DNA of 64,000 bases from [Actinomadura] parvosata subsp. kistnae (lineage in GTDB: Bacteria > Actinomycetota > Actinomycetes > Streptosporangiales > Streptosporangiaceae): positions 682,001 through 746,000 of the forward strand of contig NZ_OOHJ01000022.1 of NCBI RefSeq assembly GCF_900323885.1, written 5' to 3'. The number at the start of each line of letters is the position of its first letter. Position 1 is the stretch's first letter. Below the pieces are notes generated by a model, which saw nothing but the letters and a program-made list of their open reading frames with translations, searched no databases and had not been told where the DNA came from. Positions 24,978 through 33,173 of the stretch are shown here, piece by piece. The translations under genes and the position numbers were made by a program.

Positions 24978-25485
24978 CCTACCCTCCTGATCACCTCAGC
25001 AAGACCGGCCCGATTGAGGTCGGCGAGCAGACCCGGCTGGCAGAGGAGGCCGAGAGCGAGCAGTCGGCACGCCCAGCGGCCGATATGGTCGCCGCCCGTC
25101 CTCGCCTGGCCCGCTCTCCCGCCGCCGCCGTCACTCTCGGAACGGTCAGGACCTGGTCGGTACGGGGGATGCGCCGGCACGGGCCACCTGTCACGACCGG
25201 CCTCCCGTGGGTGTAGAGGCACACAGGCCTCGGACCCGCCGGCGACGCCGCCCACCGGTTTTGAAGACAGGGGTGCCCACCAGAACACGCACTTCCAACC
25301 CCGTAACCCTCACGGCAGGACGGACGACACCATCCACCCAAAACCGGAACTATGCACAAATAAGCCCGATTTAGGCTCATAAAGCATTGAAGATCAATTA
25401 TTGATTTTTGTGATCATGAAATATCTTCACTACACACATCAGCAAAGACGGCACACCAAAGCGCGGCATGTCCCATAATGCTCCC
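24978..25485. other. Gene-free stretch, AT-rich at its right end
   Basis: About 500 bases with no supported gene. The left 380 bases are GC-rich and only contain weak frames. From about 25370 the sequence becomes AT-rich with inverted repeats and leads into the next gene. CATAAT at 25474-25479 ends six bases before the GTG at 25486 and could be the -10 of a leaderless transcript. Confidence 0.5.
25389..25428. promoter_or_regulatory. AT-rich nested palindromes, candidate operator
   Basis: Perfect palindrome ATCAATTATTGAT at 25393-25405, TGATCA at 25411-25416, and outer arms GAAGAT (25389-25394) and ATCTTC (25423-25428). The low GC and dyad symmetry stand out from the surroundings and suggest a regulator-binding site or nucleoid-protein site upstream of the membrane-protein gene. 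Confidence 0.4.
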
Positions 25486-26163
25486 GTGGCCAAGCACAGT
25501 ACGACCCGCCCTCCCGGATGGTCTCGCCCTTTTTCAGTGCGGTTTCACGCTCTTGCCCTGGTCGCTCTCGCCGGGGGGATATTGCTCGTCAGCTTCGGCA
25601 TAGGGGCCAATCCAGCAGTGGGCAGCATAGCCGGGACGATCCTGGCCATCGGCACATTGGTCGTGACGGCCGGCTACAAGATACAGAAGATTCCGACGAT
25701 CGGCCGTACCGTCTGCCGGTGCATGGTGATACTGGCCCTCATCACGGAGTCCGGTATAGGCGCGTTCTGGATCGGATCGATCTGGTACGCGCGTTCACGG
25801 GCGATCGACCTACGCTCAAAAATCGAGCTGCGCGACCATTTCGGCATGCGGCCCGACGTCGATTTCGCCACCCTTGACATCGACATTCCCGAAGAGCGGG
25901 ACGGCATCGAGCTCACCTTCCAGGCCACCGACCGGGACCCGGCGCTCGGCATCTGCGCGCCCTTCACCAAGATTAGCGCGACACCCGCCTCCAACGGCAG
26001 CTCTGCGACTGAGATCGAGGTGCAACCCGACGAGGCCATGTGGCTTGGCCTCGCACCCGGCAGCAAGAAACTGCAGCTCCGGATAACCGTCAGGAACACA
26101 AAAGACGACGCCAACTGCCGGGTGAATCTGTCAGTGCGCCGCGCGATTCTCATGGACAAATGA
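25486..26163 (+). CDS. Hypothetical membrane protein with extracytoplasmic domain
   Basis: About 225 residues. Three hydrophobic helices (ALALVALAGGILLVSFGIG, GSIAGTILAIGTLVVTAGY, MVILALITESGIGAFWIG) are followed by a soluble C-terminal half of about 120 residues. That half looks beta-rich (LDIDIPEERDGIELTFQATDRD, KKLQLRITVRN) with two cysteines (ICAP, NCRV) that may pair outside the cell. No family recognised. The start may be GTG 25486 (leaderless) or ATG 25468. Base composition is less GC-rich than the neighbourhood. It lies 24 nt before an orphan binding lipoprotein on the same strand, so the two may form a membrane-anchored sensing or uptake pair. Confidence 0.65.
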   Translation: MAKHSTTRPPGWSRPFSVRFHALALVALAGGILLVSFGIGANPAVGSIAGTILAIGTLVVTAGYKIQKIPTIGRTVCRCMVILALITESGIGAFWIGSIWYARSRAIDLRSKIELRDHFGMRPDVDFATLDIDIPEERDGIELTFQATDRDPALGICAPFTKISATPASNGSSATEIEVQPDEAMWLGLAPGSKKLQLRITVRNTKDDANCRVNLSVRRAILMDK

Positions 26164-26187
26164 CCAGCAACCGAACCAGGAAAACCG

Positions 26188-27066
26188 ATGCCCGGCAAAA
26201 ACTCGATCCTGCGCCCCGTTGCGCTGGCCGTCCTGCTGACGATCGCAGGCTGTGGCGGTCCGTCCACCACCCAGGAGCCCTCGATACTCGTCGGCACGAT
26301 CAGTGTGGGAATGGCCGATGACGCGCCAGGTTTCGCGCTGAACGCGATACGTCCGACCGGCATGGACGTCAACGTCGCTACGGCCATCGGGCGGGAACTG
26401 GGGCTGCCCATAGCGCCCAGGCCCATCACCTCGGCGGACCGGGAGCCGGCACTGAAGCGGAAAACCGCGACCCTCGTCATCCACACCTACTCCATCACGG
26501 CGGATCGCAACAAGAACGGCATCGACTTCGCCGGGCCCTACATGGTCAGTACCCAAGCGCTGCTGGTCCGCGATGACAACAAGAAACTCGGTACTGTGGC
26601 CAGTCTGAAGGACCAGACCATCTGCACCGTCCAGACCACCACCGGCGGAGAGGTGGTGATCCCCGGCGCCATCATGGGAAAGAGCGCCACGATCCAGCCC
26701 ACTACCCGTCAATGCGTCGAGGCGGTGCGCGGAGGAGACAACGCGGCCCTGTTCACCGACACTCTGCTGCTCTACGGATATGTGCAGGCGAATCCCGGAG
26801 TGTTCCGCATCATCCTGCCCGGTGTGTTCGGGCAGAAGCAGTACTACGGCGTGGGCCTTCTGGGCAATCACCACGCCGATTGCGTCCGGCTCAACCAGGC
26901 GATCACCAAATACCTGAGTACGCAATGGCGCACGGATTTACTGAGCACGCTCCCGGAGGCGGCCAAGGACTTCCCCGGCGGCGATCAGAGCGCCGGAGAC
27001 TTCGAGAGCACGTTCAAGCCGACTTCCGAGGACATGGAACGGCTTTCGTGCCAGCTACGGACCTGA
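26188..27066 (+). CDS. Orphan amino-acid-type solute-binding lipoprotein
   Basis: A 292-residue lipoprotein: basic N-terminus, hydrophobic core, lipobox TIAGC (Cys22). The mature part is a type 2 periplasmic-binding fold of the GluB/HisJ kind. The N-lobe has VGTISVGMADDAPGF and GMDVNVATAIGRELGL, then TYSITADRNKNGIDFAGPYM. The second lobe has the LKDQTICTVQTTTGG loop. Normal partners (permease, ATPase) are absent. A TTA codon occurs at 26938. With the preceding membrane protein it may form a receptor rather than a transporter. Glutamate or a polar amino acid is the family-typical ligand. Confidence 0.78.
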   Translation: MPGKNSILRPVALAVLLTIAGCGGPSTTQEPSILVGTISVGMADDAPGFALNAIRPTGMDVNVATAIGRELGLPIAPRPITSADREPALKRKTATLVIHTYSITADRNKNGIDFAGPYMVSTQALLVRDDNKKLGTVASLKDQTICTVQTTTGGEVVIPGAIMGKSATIQPTTRQCVEAVRGGDNAALFTDTLLLYGYVQANPGVFRIILPGVFGQKQYYGVGLLGNHHADCVRLNQAITKYLSTQWRTDLLSTLPEAAKDFPGGDQSAGDFESTFKPTSEDMERLSCQLRT

Positions 27067-27348
27067 CCGCGAACGCCCTGCCCGGCGTGTACGCGGTCGA
27101 CGGCGAGCCACTCGTGCGCTGAACCTGCTCGGCCAGCCCCACGACGCCAGGCGCGCCTCAAGTGCCTTTGACCAGCAACGGCAGGCCGCCACGGTGATGC
27201 CGCCTTCTCGCCATGGACGATCTCGCCGGCGCCAGAGAATGTGGCCACACCGGTGATCGCCTCCGTAACCTCGCGACGGCTCAGGAGCCCGCTCGCGATC
27301 GCGGCCTTGATCGGGCCGTGGAGCGCGATGTTACGTTGAAGGTCAAGC
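27067..27348. other. Intergenic stretch without a supported gene
   Basis: About 280 bases. A leftward frame here encodes RNIALHGPIKAAIASGLLSR and GVATFSGAGEIVHGEK-like text that looks semi-protein-like, but it has no clear start signal, runs under the upstream gene and loses character leftwards. It may be a remnant. Just before 27349 a GAAGG ribosome site serves the next gene. Confidence 0.4.
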
Positions 27349-27921
27349 GTGCCCGATACCTGCGCGAAGGACGTGGTCACCGTGCTCTACCTCTTCGGCT
27401 TTGATCGGATCGGCGTGGCCGTGAGCGACATCTACTTCGTCGACCCTAACCCGCTCGAAGGCCAGGAGGGCGCCGAGCGCGGCGTGCGGCTGGAGCTGCG
27501 CCGGCTGGAGAGCGGCGAGCTGAAGGGCTCCATCTACTCCTCCCGCCCCATCACCGTCGACCGGCCGATCTGGCGGGTCGACCTCCTGGAGTCGGTCACC
27601 GGCACGCCCGGCAGCTTCGACCGCACCCACCACCACCCCGGGGTGAAGGGGTGGGAGCCGGGGCGGCGGGTGTTCGACGAGCGGCTGTCGCAGGAGCCGC
27701 TGAAGTGGCTCGGCGAGCGGCTGGCCGACCTGGAAGGCGTCTTGGACGAGGCCGGCGTGGGACGGGACGAGGTCAGCCCGGCCGACGTGAGCGGCCTGCG
27801 GGAGCGCACCCCGGAGATCGTCGAGACGGTCGCCCGCCTGCTCGACACCGTCCGCACCGCCGACCCGGGCGGCCCGGCCGGGGCCGACTCGGCGACGAGC
27901 GTGCGGGCGAGCTGGTTGTGA
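27349..27921 (+). CDS. Conserved hypothetical protein
   Basis: A 190-residue cytoplasmic protein with no signal or membrane segment. The N-terminal half is beta-rich (VTVLYLFGFDRIGVAVSDIYFVDPNP, GVRLELRRLE, GELKGSIYSSRPITVDRP). The middle has a striking FDRTHHHPGVKGWEPGRRVFDE motif, and the C-terminal half is helical and acidic. The triple-His motif could bind metal, which is inference. No family recognised with confidence. GTG 27349 has GAAGG six bases upstream; GTG 27382 is an alternative. It is convergent with the large membrane-protein gene, 13 nt apart. Confidence 0.6.
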   Translation: MPDTCAKDVVTVLYLFGFDRIGVAVSDIYFVDPNPLEGQEGAERGVRLELRRLESGELKGSIYSSRPITVDRPIWRVDLLESVTGTPGSFDRTHHHPGVKGWEPGRRVFDERLSQEPLKWLGERLADLEGVLDEAGVGRDEVSPADVSGLRERTPEIVETVARLLDTVRTADPGGPAGADSATSVRASWL

Positions 27922-27934
27922 AAGCCGGTCAGGC

Positions 27935-30535
27935 TCAACGCCTCGGCGTAGGGGAGACCGACGTGGACGGCGACTCCTGAGGCAGGCTGGTCGGGTCCTG
28001 CAGCACCCTGGTGATGGCCGCCCCTGCCAGCGCGGTGGCGGCGGCGGTCGCGGCGGCCACCAGCACGGTGACCGTGGGTGTCGTCAGCGACCGCACCGTA
28101 CGCCAGGTTCGCACGGCCGACCAGGGCAGCGCCGCCGCCTGCAGCAGCCGGCGCTCCCAGTACAGGCCGAGAAGGAGACAGATGAGCAGCAACTGGCCCA
28201 CGCGGACGGCGGCGGCGGGAAGTAGCTCGCTGTTGGACAGCACCAGGTTGGCCATCGCGATCGTCTCGGCGGGCAGGAGCGCGAGCAGGAGGCAGAGGGC
28301 CTTGCCGATGGGGCCCTCTCCGCGCAGCCAGGGATAGAAGTAGCCGTAGACGAACGCAGCGACGGCCGGATACACCATCCAGCGGAGGTAGTCGGCGACG
28401 TTGTACGCGGTGGGATCGTCGTCGAAGAACCACCACTTGTGCAGCCACACGCCGTAGCAGGTGAACAGCATCGTCAGGACGAGCCCGGCTTTGAGTCCGG
28501 TCAAGCCGTTCTCCCACGGCGAATGACCAGCGGCGGAGTTGAAGGCGGCCTGGCGAATGGTCAGGCCACCGCGCCGGTGGACACCTCCCAGGTCGAGTTC
28601 GTGCCGCTGTTTGTCGAAGTCGCTGACACTAAGCTCACTGGAGACCAAGCGCCCCTGCGCACCACGCATCAGATCGAGCAGCGAATCCTCCAAGATGCGC
28701 CGCCGCAGCTCCAGCCTGATCAGCCTGTGGTGCACGCGCGGCCGCACTGCGGCCAGGCGCCCGGCCTGCCGGGCTCGGGCGAGTGGGAGAAGCCAGGTGA
28801 AAGCGGCCCAGGTAGCGAGGGTCGAGTAGAGAGCGGGCCAGGTGGTGGTCAGCGGGTACATGAGGGCCGAGATGCCCAGCGCGATTCCCACGGCGCGGAC
28901 GCAACGATCGTCGAGGCGGCGCGAGCCTCGCAGGACCATGAGCAGGACGAGGGGCAGCAGCACCTGTAAGCCGTCGAAGGCCACGAAACCGATCCAGTTG
29001 GCGGGATCGTTGCCGTAATAGGTCGTCCCGGTCCATAAGGAGTACTCCGGCCATGCCCGGACAGCACCAATGACGTCGAGATAACCGGCGGCGCCGCAGA
29101 CGATGATCGCGGCCATTGCGAGGTTACGGCGCGGGAATGGCAGCACATCGAGCAGGGCGAAGGTCGCCGGGCACAGCAGCAGGCCAAGCATGAGATAAGC
29201 CCAGATGGGTGGATCGCTGGCCAGCAGCCACATCTGGTACAGGCAGGCGGCCACGACCATCTGAACGGCCGGCACGGGACCTGCCGGGAGCGCTCGGGGC
29301 CCGGCGAGCACGTGCAGCGTCAGGCAGGTCGCCGGCACCGTACCGGCCAGCGCGATCGCGCAGGCGGACCAGGGGATGGATGCTCCCTCGACCTGCGCGT
29401 AGAGCAGCAGGAGGACGGCGAGGAGGGCGGTGAGCACCCAGCTGAGGACGGTGTCGCGGTGGTCCCACAACCGTACGCGCCGCTGGTGCCGGATCCAGAG
29501 GGTGGCGCCTTGGGGCACGACCGTCAGGAGCACGCAGGCCGTCGCGACGGAGCTGACGGCCCAGGGCAGCAGGCTGGCGCCGCCGAGCACCAGAGCGGCA
29601 AGACAGAGCAGGGGCGAGGCGCACATGAGGATCTTCTGCTCTCTGGGGGCGTCCGGACGTGCCGAGCGGCGGGCGAGCACCAGCACGACCCAGGGGCACA
29701 ACGCGACGAACGACCACACCAGGGCAGGCGCCCACCACGTCAGCGCGTTCGAGACCTCGTCCTCTTCCTCGGGATCCTCCTCCTCGGGATCCTCCGTCAG
29801 CTGGACGTCCGGTGCCCCAGCCACGCGGACACGGACGATCAGACCCTCCATCGTGGAGGGTGGGCCGGTGAGCGTGGCCGACCATTCCGTCTGCTCCTGC
29901 GGCAGCGCCGGGCGGATGCCGACGATGTTGCCGCCGCGCACCCCGAGACGAAGCGCCTGCGACTGCAGGGGATGCGCAAGAGGAGGGTGTTTGTCGAGCC
30001 AGGACCCGAAGGCGAGATCGGTGACGTGGTCCGAGGACTGGCCGAGTGTGGCCGCAATGCGGGTCTCGCCGGAGAGCAGCACGTCCACCTCCCTCGACAG
30101 CGCGGTCGATCGCAGGACAGGCGGGTCGACCCGGCTGAGAGTGGAGAAGTCGCTCCCACCCGCGCCGTAGCCGATGTACGCGACCGGCAGCCCGGTGGCG
30201 AACAGGAAGTCCTCACCATCGGTGAACCGGCCCTGGCGGATCACGGACACGAGCGGGTCTGTGACCTCCAGCCGCAGGACGTGCGTCTGCAGGACACGAT
30301 CACCATCGTCGGCGAAGACGATGTCGAAGCTCGAGTCGGCGCTGCGCGGTGGGTAATCCGTCCTCCACAACGACGGCAGGAAGGCCAGCCCCAGTGGCGC
30401 CTGTTCGCCCGTGTCGTTCACCACCTCCCGCGCAGGGCGCTCCGTCTGCATGCCGGCCCACACGGAAGCCGCAACCGCGATGGACACGAGCAGCGGCACC
30501 GCGACCGCCCGGAGGAGACGAGCTCTCCCGCCCAT
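27935..30535 (-). CDS. Large multi-spanning membrane protein, DUF6185-like
   Basis: An 866-residue protein. An N-terminal helix (residues 10-28) precedes an extracytoplasmic domain of about 230 residues that ends in an acidic stretch (EDPEEEDPEEEDE). A first bundle of roughly ten helices follows. Then comes a cytoplasmic helical insertion (RRRILEDSLLDLMRGAQ...DFDKQRHELDLGG), a second group of about five helices, and a final helix with a short Pro/Ser tail. The layout resembles actinobacterial proteins filed under DUF6185, a resemblance recalled from memory, and no function is known. A TTA codon lies at 29036-29038. The right-hand neighbour is separated by a hairpin, so the gene is probably monocistronic. 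Confidence 0.7.
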   Translation of the reverse strand: MGGRARLLRAVAVPLLVSIAVAASVWAGMQTERPAREVVNDTGEQAPLGLAFLPSLWRTDYPPRSADSSFDIVFADDGDRVLQTHVLRLEVTDPLVSVIRQGRFTDGEDFLFATGLPVAYIGYGAGGSDFSTLSRVDPPVLRSTALSREVDVLLSGETRIAATLGQSSDHVTDLAFGSWLDKHPPLAHPLQSQALRLGVRGGNIVGIRPALPQEQTEWSATLTGPPSTMEGLIVRVRVAGAPDVQLTEDPEEEDPEEEDEVSNALTWWAPALVWSFVALCPWVVLVLARRSARPDAPREQKILMCASPLLCLAALVLGGASLLPWAVSSVATACVLLTVVPQGATLWIRHQRRVRLWDHRDTVLSWVLTALLAVLLLLYAQVEGASIPWSACAIALAGTVPATCLTLHVLAGPRALPAGPVPAVQMVVAACLYQMWLLASDPPIWAYLMLGLLLCPATFALLDVLPFPRRNLAMAAIIVCGAAGYLDVIGAVRAWPEYSLWTGTTYYGNDPANWIGFVAFDGLQVLLPLVLLMVLRGSRRLDDRCVRAVGIALGISALMYPLTTTWPALYSTLATWAAFTWLLPLARARQAGRLAAVRPRVHHRLIRLELRRRILEDSLLDLMRGAQGRLVSSELSVSDFDKQRHELDLGGVHRRGGLTIRQAAFNSAAGHSPWENGLTGLKAGLVLTMLFTCYGVWLHKWWFFDDDPTAYNVADYLRWMVYPAVAAFVYGYFYPWLRGEGPIGKALCLLLALLPAETIAMANLVLSNSELLPAAAVRVGQLLLICLLLGLYWERRLLQAAALPWSAVRTWRTVRSLTTPTVTVLVAAATAAATALAGAAITRVLQDPTSLPQESPSTSVSPTPRR

Positions 30536-30548
30536 AGGTTCATAGTGG

Positions 30549-30575
30549 ATGCGGCCGCACCCCGTGCGGCCGTCA
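30549..30575 (-). terminator. Hairpin after alpha/beta hydrolase gene
   Basis: CGGCCGCAC / GTGCGGCCG (9-bp perfect stem, 3-nt loop, extended by GATG/CATC with one bulge) lies just downstream of the leftward hydrolase stop and upstream of the DUF6185-like start. It is terminator-like without a U-run. Confidence 0.5.
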
Positions 30576-30598
30576 TCAGCGAAATCTCGTCTCGATGG

Positions 30599-31441
30599 TC
30601 ACTCGGTCGAGGCCCTGCCACGGACGCGGTCGGCGAGCTCGGCGACCGCGCCGACCAGCTCGGGGCCGGTGAGCAGGGTCAGGTCGTTGTGGCCCGCCCC
30701 GGGCACCTCCACCGCCGTCGCCCCGGCGGCCTTGGCGACCGTGCGGCTCAGGTCGGGAGGGACGGTCGTGTCGCCGGTGCCGTACACGACCACGACCGGG
30801 GCCCGGACGGCGGCGATGGCGTCGGCGACGGGGAAGCGGTCGCGCAGGAGGGCGCGTACCGGCAGGAACGGGTAGTTGACCTGGCCGGCGGCGGCCAGGT
30901 CGGTGAACGGGGAGCGCAGCACCAGGCCGTCGGGCGGGCGTTCCAGGGCGAGCCGGGTCGCCACCGCCGCGCCTAGGCTCTCGCCGAAGTAGATCACCTT
31001 CGGGGTGTGGATCGCGTCGCGGGCGGCCAGGGCGTCGAGGAAGAGGCCGTCCTCGGTGGGGGTGCCCGGGTTGCCGCCGTAGCCGCGGTAGTCCATGAGC
31101 AGGACCGGCAGCCCGCGCGCGGCCAGCGCCCTGGCCAGCGGGGCGCGGTGCAGCCGGTTCCCGGCGTTGCCCCCGGTGACCAGCACGGTCACCGCCCGGT
31201 CGCCGGACGTCTCGTTGGGCAAGTCGCCGGGCGGGGCGGCGGGGACGTACCAGGCGGTGAGTTTCAGGCCGTCGCGGGTCGTGAGGGTGATGTCGCGCGC
31301 GCCCGGGATCACCGTCGCGGCGGGCGGCACGGGGGCGGTGTCGGGCAGGTAGATGAGCCGCCGCTGGAACACCCACAGCAGCCCGAGCAGCAGGAGCAGC
31401 ACCGCGGCGACGACCAGGGCGGTGCGCGCGAGCGTCGTCAC
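30599..31441 (-). CDS. Membrane-anchored alpha/beta hydrolase
   Basis: A 280-residue hydrolase with one N-terminal transmembrane helix (ALVVAAVLLLLLGLLWVFQ) and then RRLIYLPD, the standard opening of the BEM46/ABHD13-like group. The catalytic serine is in GESLGAA, the Asp probably in YGTGDTTVP, the His in GAGHND. An oxyanion segment VLVTGGNAGN and LLMDYRGYGGNPG precede it. The chosen GTG start lacks a clear ribosome site. The longer open frame upstream is a shadow of the next gene. Probable esterase or lipase facing one side of the membrane; substrate unknown. Confidence 0.85.
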   Translation of the reverse strand: MTTLARTALVVAAVLLLLLGLLWVFQRRLIYLPDTAPVPPAATVIPGARDITLTTRDGLKLTAWYVPAAPPGDLPNETSGDRAVTVLVTGGNAGNRLHRAPLARALAARGLPVLLMDYRGYGGNPGTPTEDGLFLDALAARDAIHTPKVIYFGESLGAAVATRLALERPPDGLVLRSPFTDLAAAGQVNYPFLPVRALLRDRFPVADAIAAVRAPVVVVYGTGDTTVPPDLSRTVAKAAGATAVEVPGAGHNDLTLLTGPELVGAVAELADRVRGRASTE

Positions 31442-31548
31442 GAGGACAACGGTACGCAGGCGCGCACCGGCGCGCCCACCGCCACCGCCCCGCCCCGCCG
31501 CCGCCGCATCCCCCGGCCGCCGAGGGCGCCGGTGCACGGCCGTGCGGG

Positions 31549-32754
31549 TTACACGAGCGTGCCGGCCTGGATGACGTGCCGCACGTGCTTGGGGTCGGCC
31601 AGGACGCTGATGTCCGCCAGCGGGTCGCCGTCGAGCACCACCAGGTCGGCGTGCGCCCCGACGGCGAGCGTGCCGATCTCGCCCGCGAGCCCGACCAGCT
31701 CCGCCGCCCCCGTGGTGGCGGCGCGCAGGACGTCGAGGGGCCGCTGCACCTCGGCCCGGAGCCGGAACTCCTGGTTCTGGTGCCGGTGCATGCCGCCGAG
31801 CAGGTCGGTTCCGTACGCGAGCCGCACCCCGCCGCGCGCGGCGCGGTCGAGGGCGGCGAGGCCGGCGTCGAGGACTTCGTCGACCTTGCGCCAGCTCCGC
31901 TCGGGCAGGCCGAACTCGCGCCCTTCCTCCTTGAGCGCCCAGTACGTGACGAGGGTCGGCACGAGGAAGGCGTCGTGCTTGAGGAAGAGCTCCACGCTGG
32001 TGTCGTCGATGAGGTTGCCGTGCTCGATGGAGCGCACGCCGGCCTCCAGGGCGCGGTTGACGGCGCGGGCGGTGTAGGCGTGGGCGGCGACGTACCGGTT
32101 GGCGGCTTCGGCCTCTTCGACGGCGGCGCGCAGCTCGTCCATGGAGTACTGGGTGGAGTCGATGCGGTCGGTCGGGGAGGCGACGCCGCCGGAGGCCATC
32201 ATCTTGATGTGGTGGGCGCCTTTGCGCAGCTCGTCGCGGGCGGCGGCGCGGACCGCGTCGACGCCGTCGGCGACGCGGCCGACGCCGGCGCAGCAGGGGT
32301 GGTCGTCCTTGAGGTGTTCGCCGCGGCCGCGGAAGTCGGCGTGCCCGCCGGTCTGGCTGAGCCCCTTGCCGCAGAACAGCAGGCGGGGCCCGCGGACGAG
32401 CCCTTCCGCCTGGGCGTCGGCGAGCCCGAAGTCGGCGCCGGAGGCGTCGCGGACGGTGGTGAAGCCGCGGCTGAGCATGTCGCTCATGATGCGGGCGCTG
32501 TGGGCGGCCACGTAGGAGGGGGACATGGAGCCGAGGGTGCCGAGGTTCGCGGTGGAGGCGGTGACGTGGACGTGCGCGTCGATCAGGCCGGGTACGACGC
32601 GGGCGCCGGCCAGGTCGATCACCCGGGTGTCGTCGGGGGCGGTGAGCCCGTGGCCGGTCTCGGCGATGCGGCCGTCGGCGCAGCGCAGGTCGGCCTCGGT
32701 GTAGTCGCCGGTCGCGACGTCGAGCAGCAGGGCGTTCTTCAGGAGCAGGCTCAT
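31549..32754 (-). CDS. Metal-dependent amidohydrolase (imidazolonepropionase/prolidase-like)
   Basis: A 401-residue cytoplasmic amidohydrolase of subtype I. Metal ligands: HxH in DAHVHV, a probable carboxylated lysine in HHIKMMASGG, His in VAAHAYTA, His in SIEHGN, Asp in YGTDLLGG. The C-terminal beta-sandwich ends with ADLVVLDGDPL. This motif set is that of actinobacterial amidohydrolases annotated as Xaa-Pro dipeptidase, aryldialkylphosphatase or imidazolonepropionase-like, so the exact substrate is uncertain. ATGA overlap with the GAF gene places it third in an MFS-GAF-amidohydrolase operon, implying it degrades what the transporter imports. Confidence 0.88.
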   Translation of the reverse strand: MSLLLKNALLLDVATGDYTEADLRCADGRIAETGHGLTAPDDTRVIDLAGARVVPGLIDAHVHVTASTANLGTLGSMSPSYVAAHSARIMSDMLSRGFTTVRDASGADFGLADAQAEGLVRGPRLLFCGKGLSQTGGHADFRGRGEHLKDDHPCCAGVGRVADGVDAVRAAARDELRKGAHHIKMMASGGVASPTDRIDSTQYSMDELRAAVEEAEAANRYVAAHAYTARAVNRALEAGVRSIEHGNLIDDTSVELFLKHDAFLVPTLVTYWALKEEGREFGLPERSWRKVDEVLDAGLAALDRAARGGVRLAYGTDLLGGMHRHQNQEFRLRAEVQRPLDVLRAATTGAAELVGLAGEIGTLAVGAHADLVVLDGDPLADISVLADPKHVRHVIQAGTLV

Positions 32755-33173
32755 GCGGCACCGGCCTTGAGGTAGGGGGCGGCGTCCTGGGCGATGGCCT
32801 GGGCGGCGGCGAGCGAGGCGTCGTCGTAGGTGCCTTCGGCGTCGAGGATGTTGAGGACGCCGAGCACGTCGCCGTCGTCGCCGAGGACGGGCACGTTGAT
32901 GATGGAGGAGCAGCCGAGGCTTTCGATCAGCTCGTGGTCGGCGAAGATCTCGCGTACGGCGGCGCGGTCCTTGCCGAAGTACGGCCGCCGCCCTTCGATG
33001 CAGGTGGCCAGCCAGCCGGCGGCGACCTCGACGGTCTTCTCGCCGCCCACCGGGTACTGCTCGGGGTGGCTGCTGTGCACGCGGCGCAGCGCCCGCCGCT
33101 CGGGGATCCAGGCGAGCACGGTGAACAGGCGCACGCCCACCTCCCTGCGCACTCTTTCCTCAAGCTCGATCAT
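32751..33173 (-). CDS. Stand-alone GAF-domain protein
   Basis: A 140-residue single GAF domain. The fold is visible as LFTVLAWIPERRALRRVHSSHP, EVAAGWLATCIEGRRPYFGKD, IESLGCSSIINVPVLGDDGDVLGVLNIL and a C-terminal helix. GAF domains bind small aromatics, nucleotides or heme-like ligands. No output domain is attached. It overlaps the MFS gene stop and the amidohydrolase start, each by ATGA, so expression is locked to both. It may sense the transported substrate or act in allosteric control; a similar GAF-MFS pairing exists in some amino-acid and purine utilisation loci (recollection, not checked). Confidence 0.82.
   Translation of the reverse strand: MIELEERVRREVGVRLFTVLAWIPERRALRRVHSSHPEQYPVGGEKTVEVAAGWLATCIEGRRPYFGKDRAAVREIFADHELIESLGCSSIINVPVLGDDGDVLGVLNILDAEGTYDDASLAAAQAIAQDAAPYLKAGAA

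Noticed and set aside
24978-25485. tRNA or structured RNA in the larger intergenic gaps
   Set aside because: No cloverleaf, TTC-loop or riboswitch-like consensus could be recognised by eye; a covariance-model search would be decisive.
26985-27380. A leftward frame with protein-like text (IALHGPIKAAIASGLLSR...)
   Set aside because: No start signal, overlaps the binding lipoprotein end, and character fades into Arg-rich shadow. Possibly a remnant, not a supported gene.
30599-32761. A 720-codon leftward frame across the hydrolase and amidohydrolase genes
   Set aside because: Only the last 280 codons have alpha/beta hydrolase motifs; the rest is Arg/Pro-rich text antisense or out of frame to the intact amidohydrolase.
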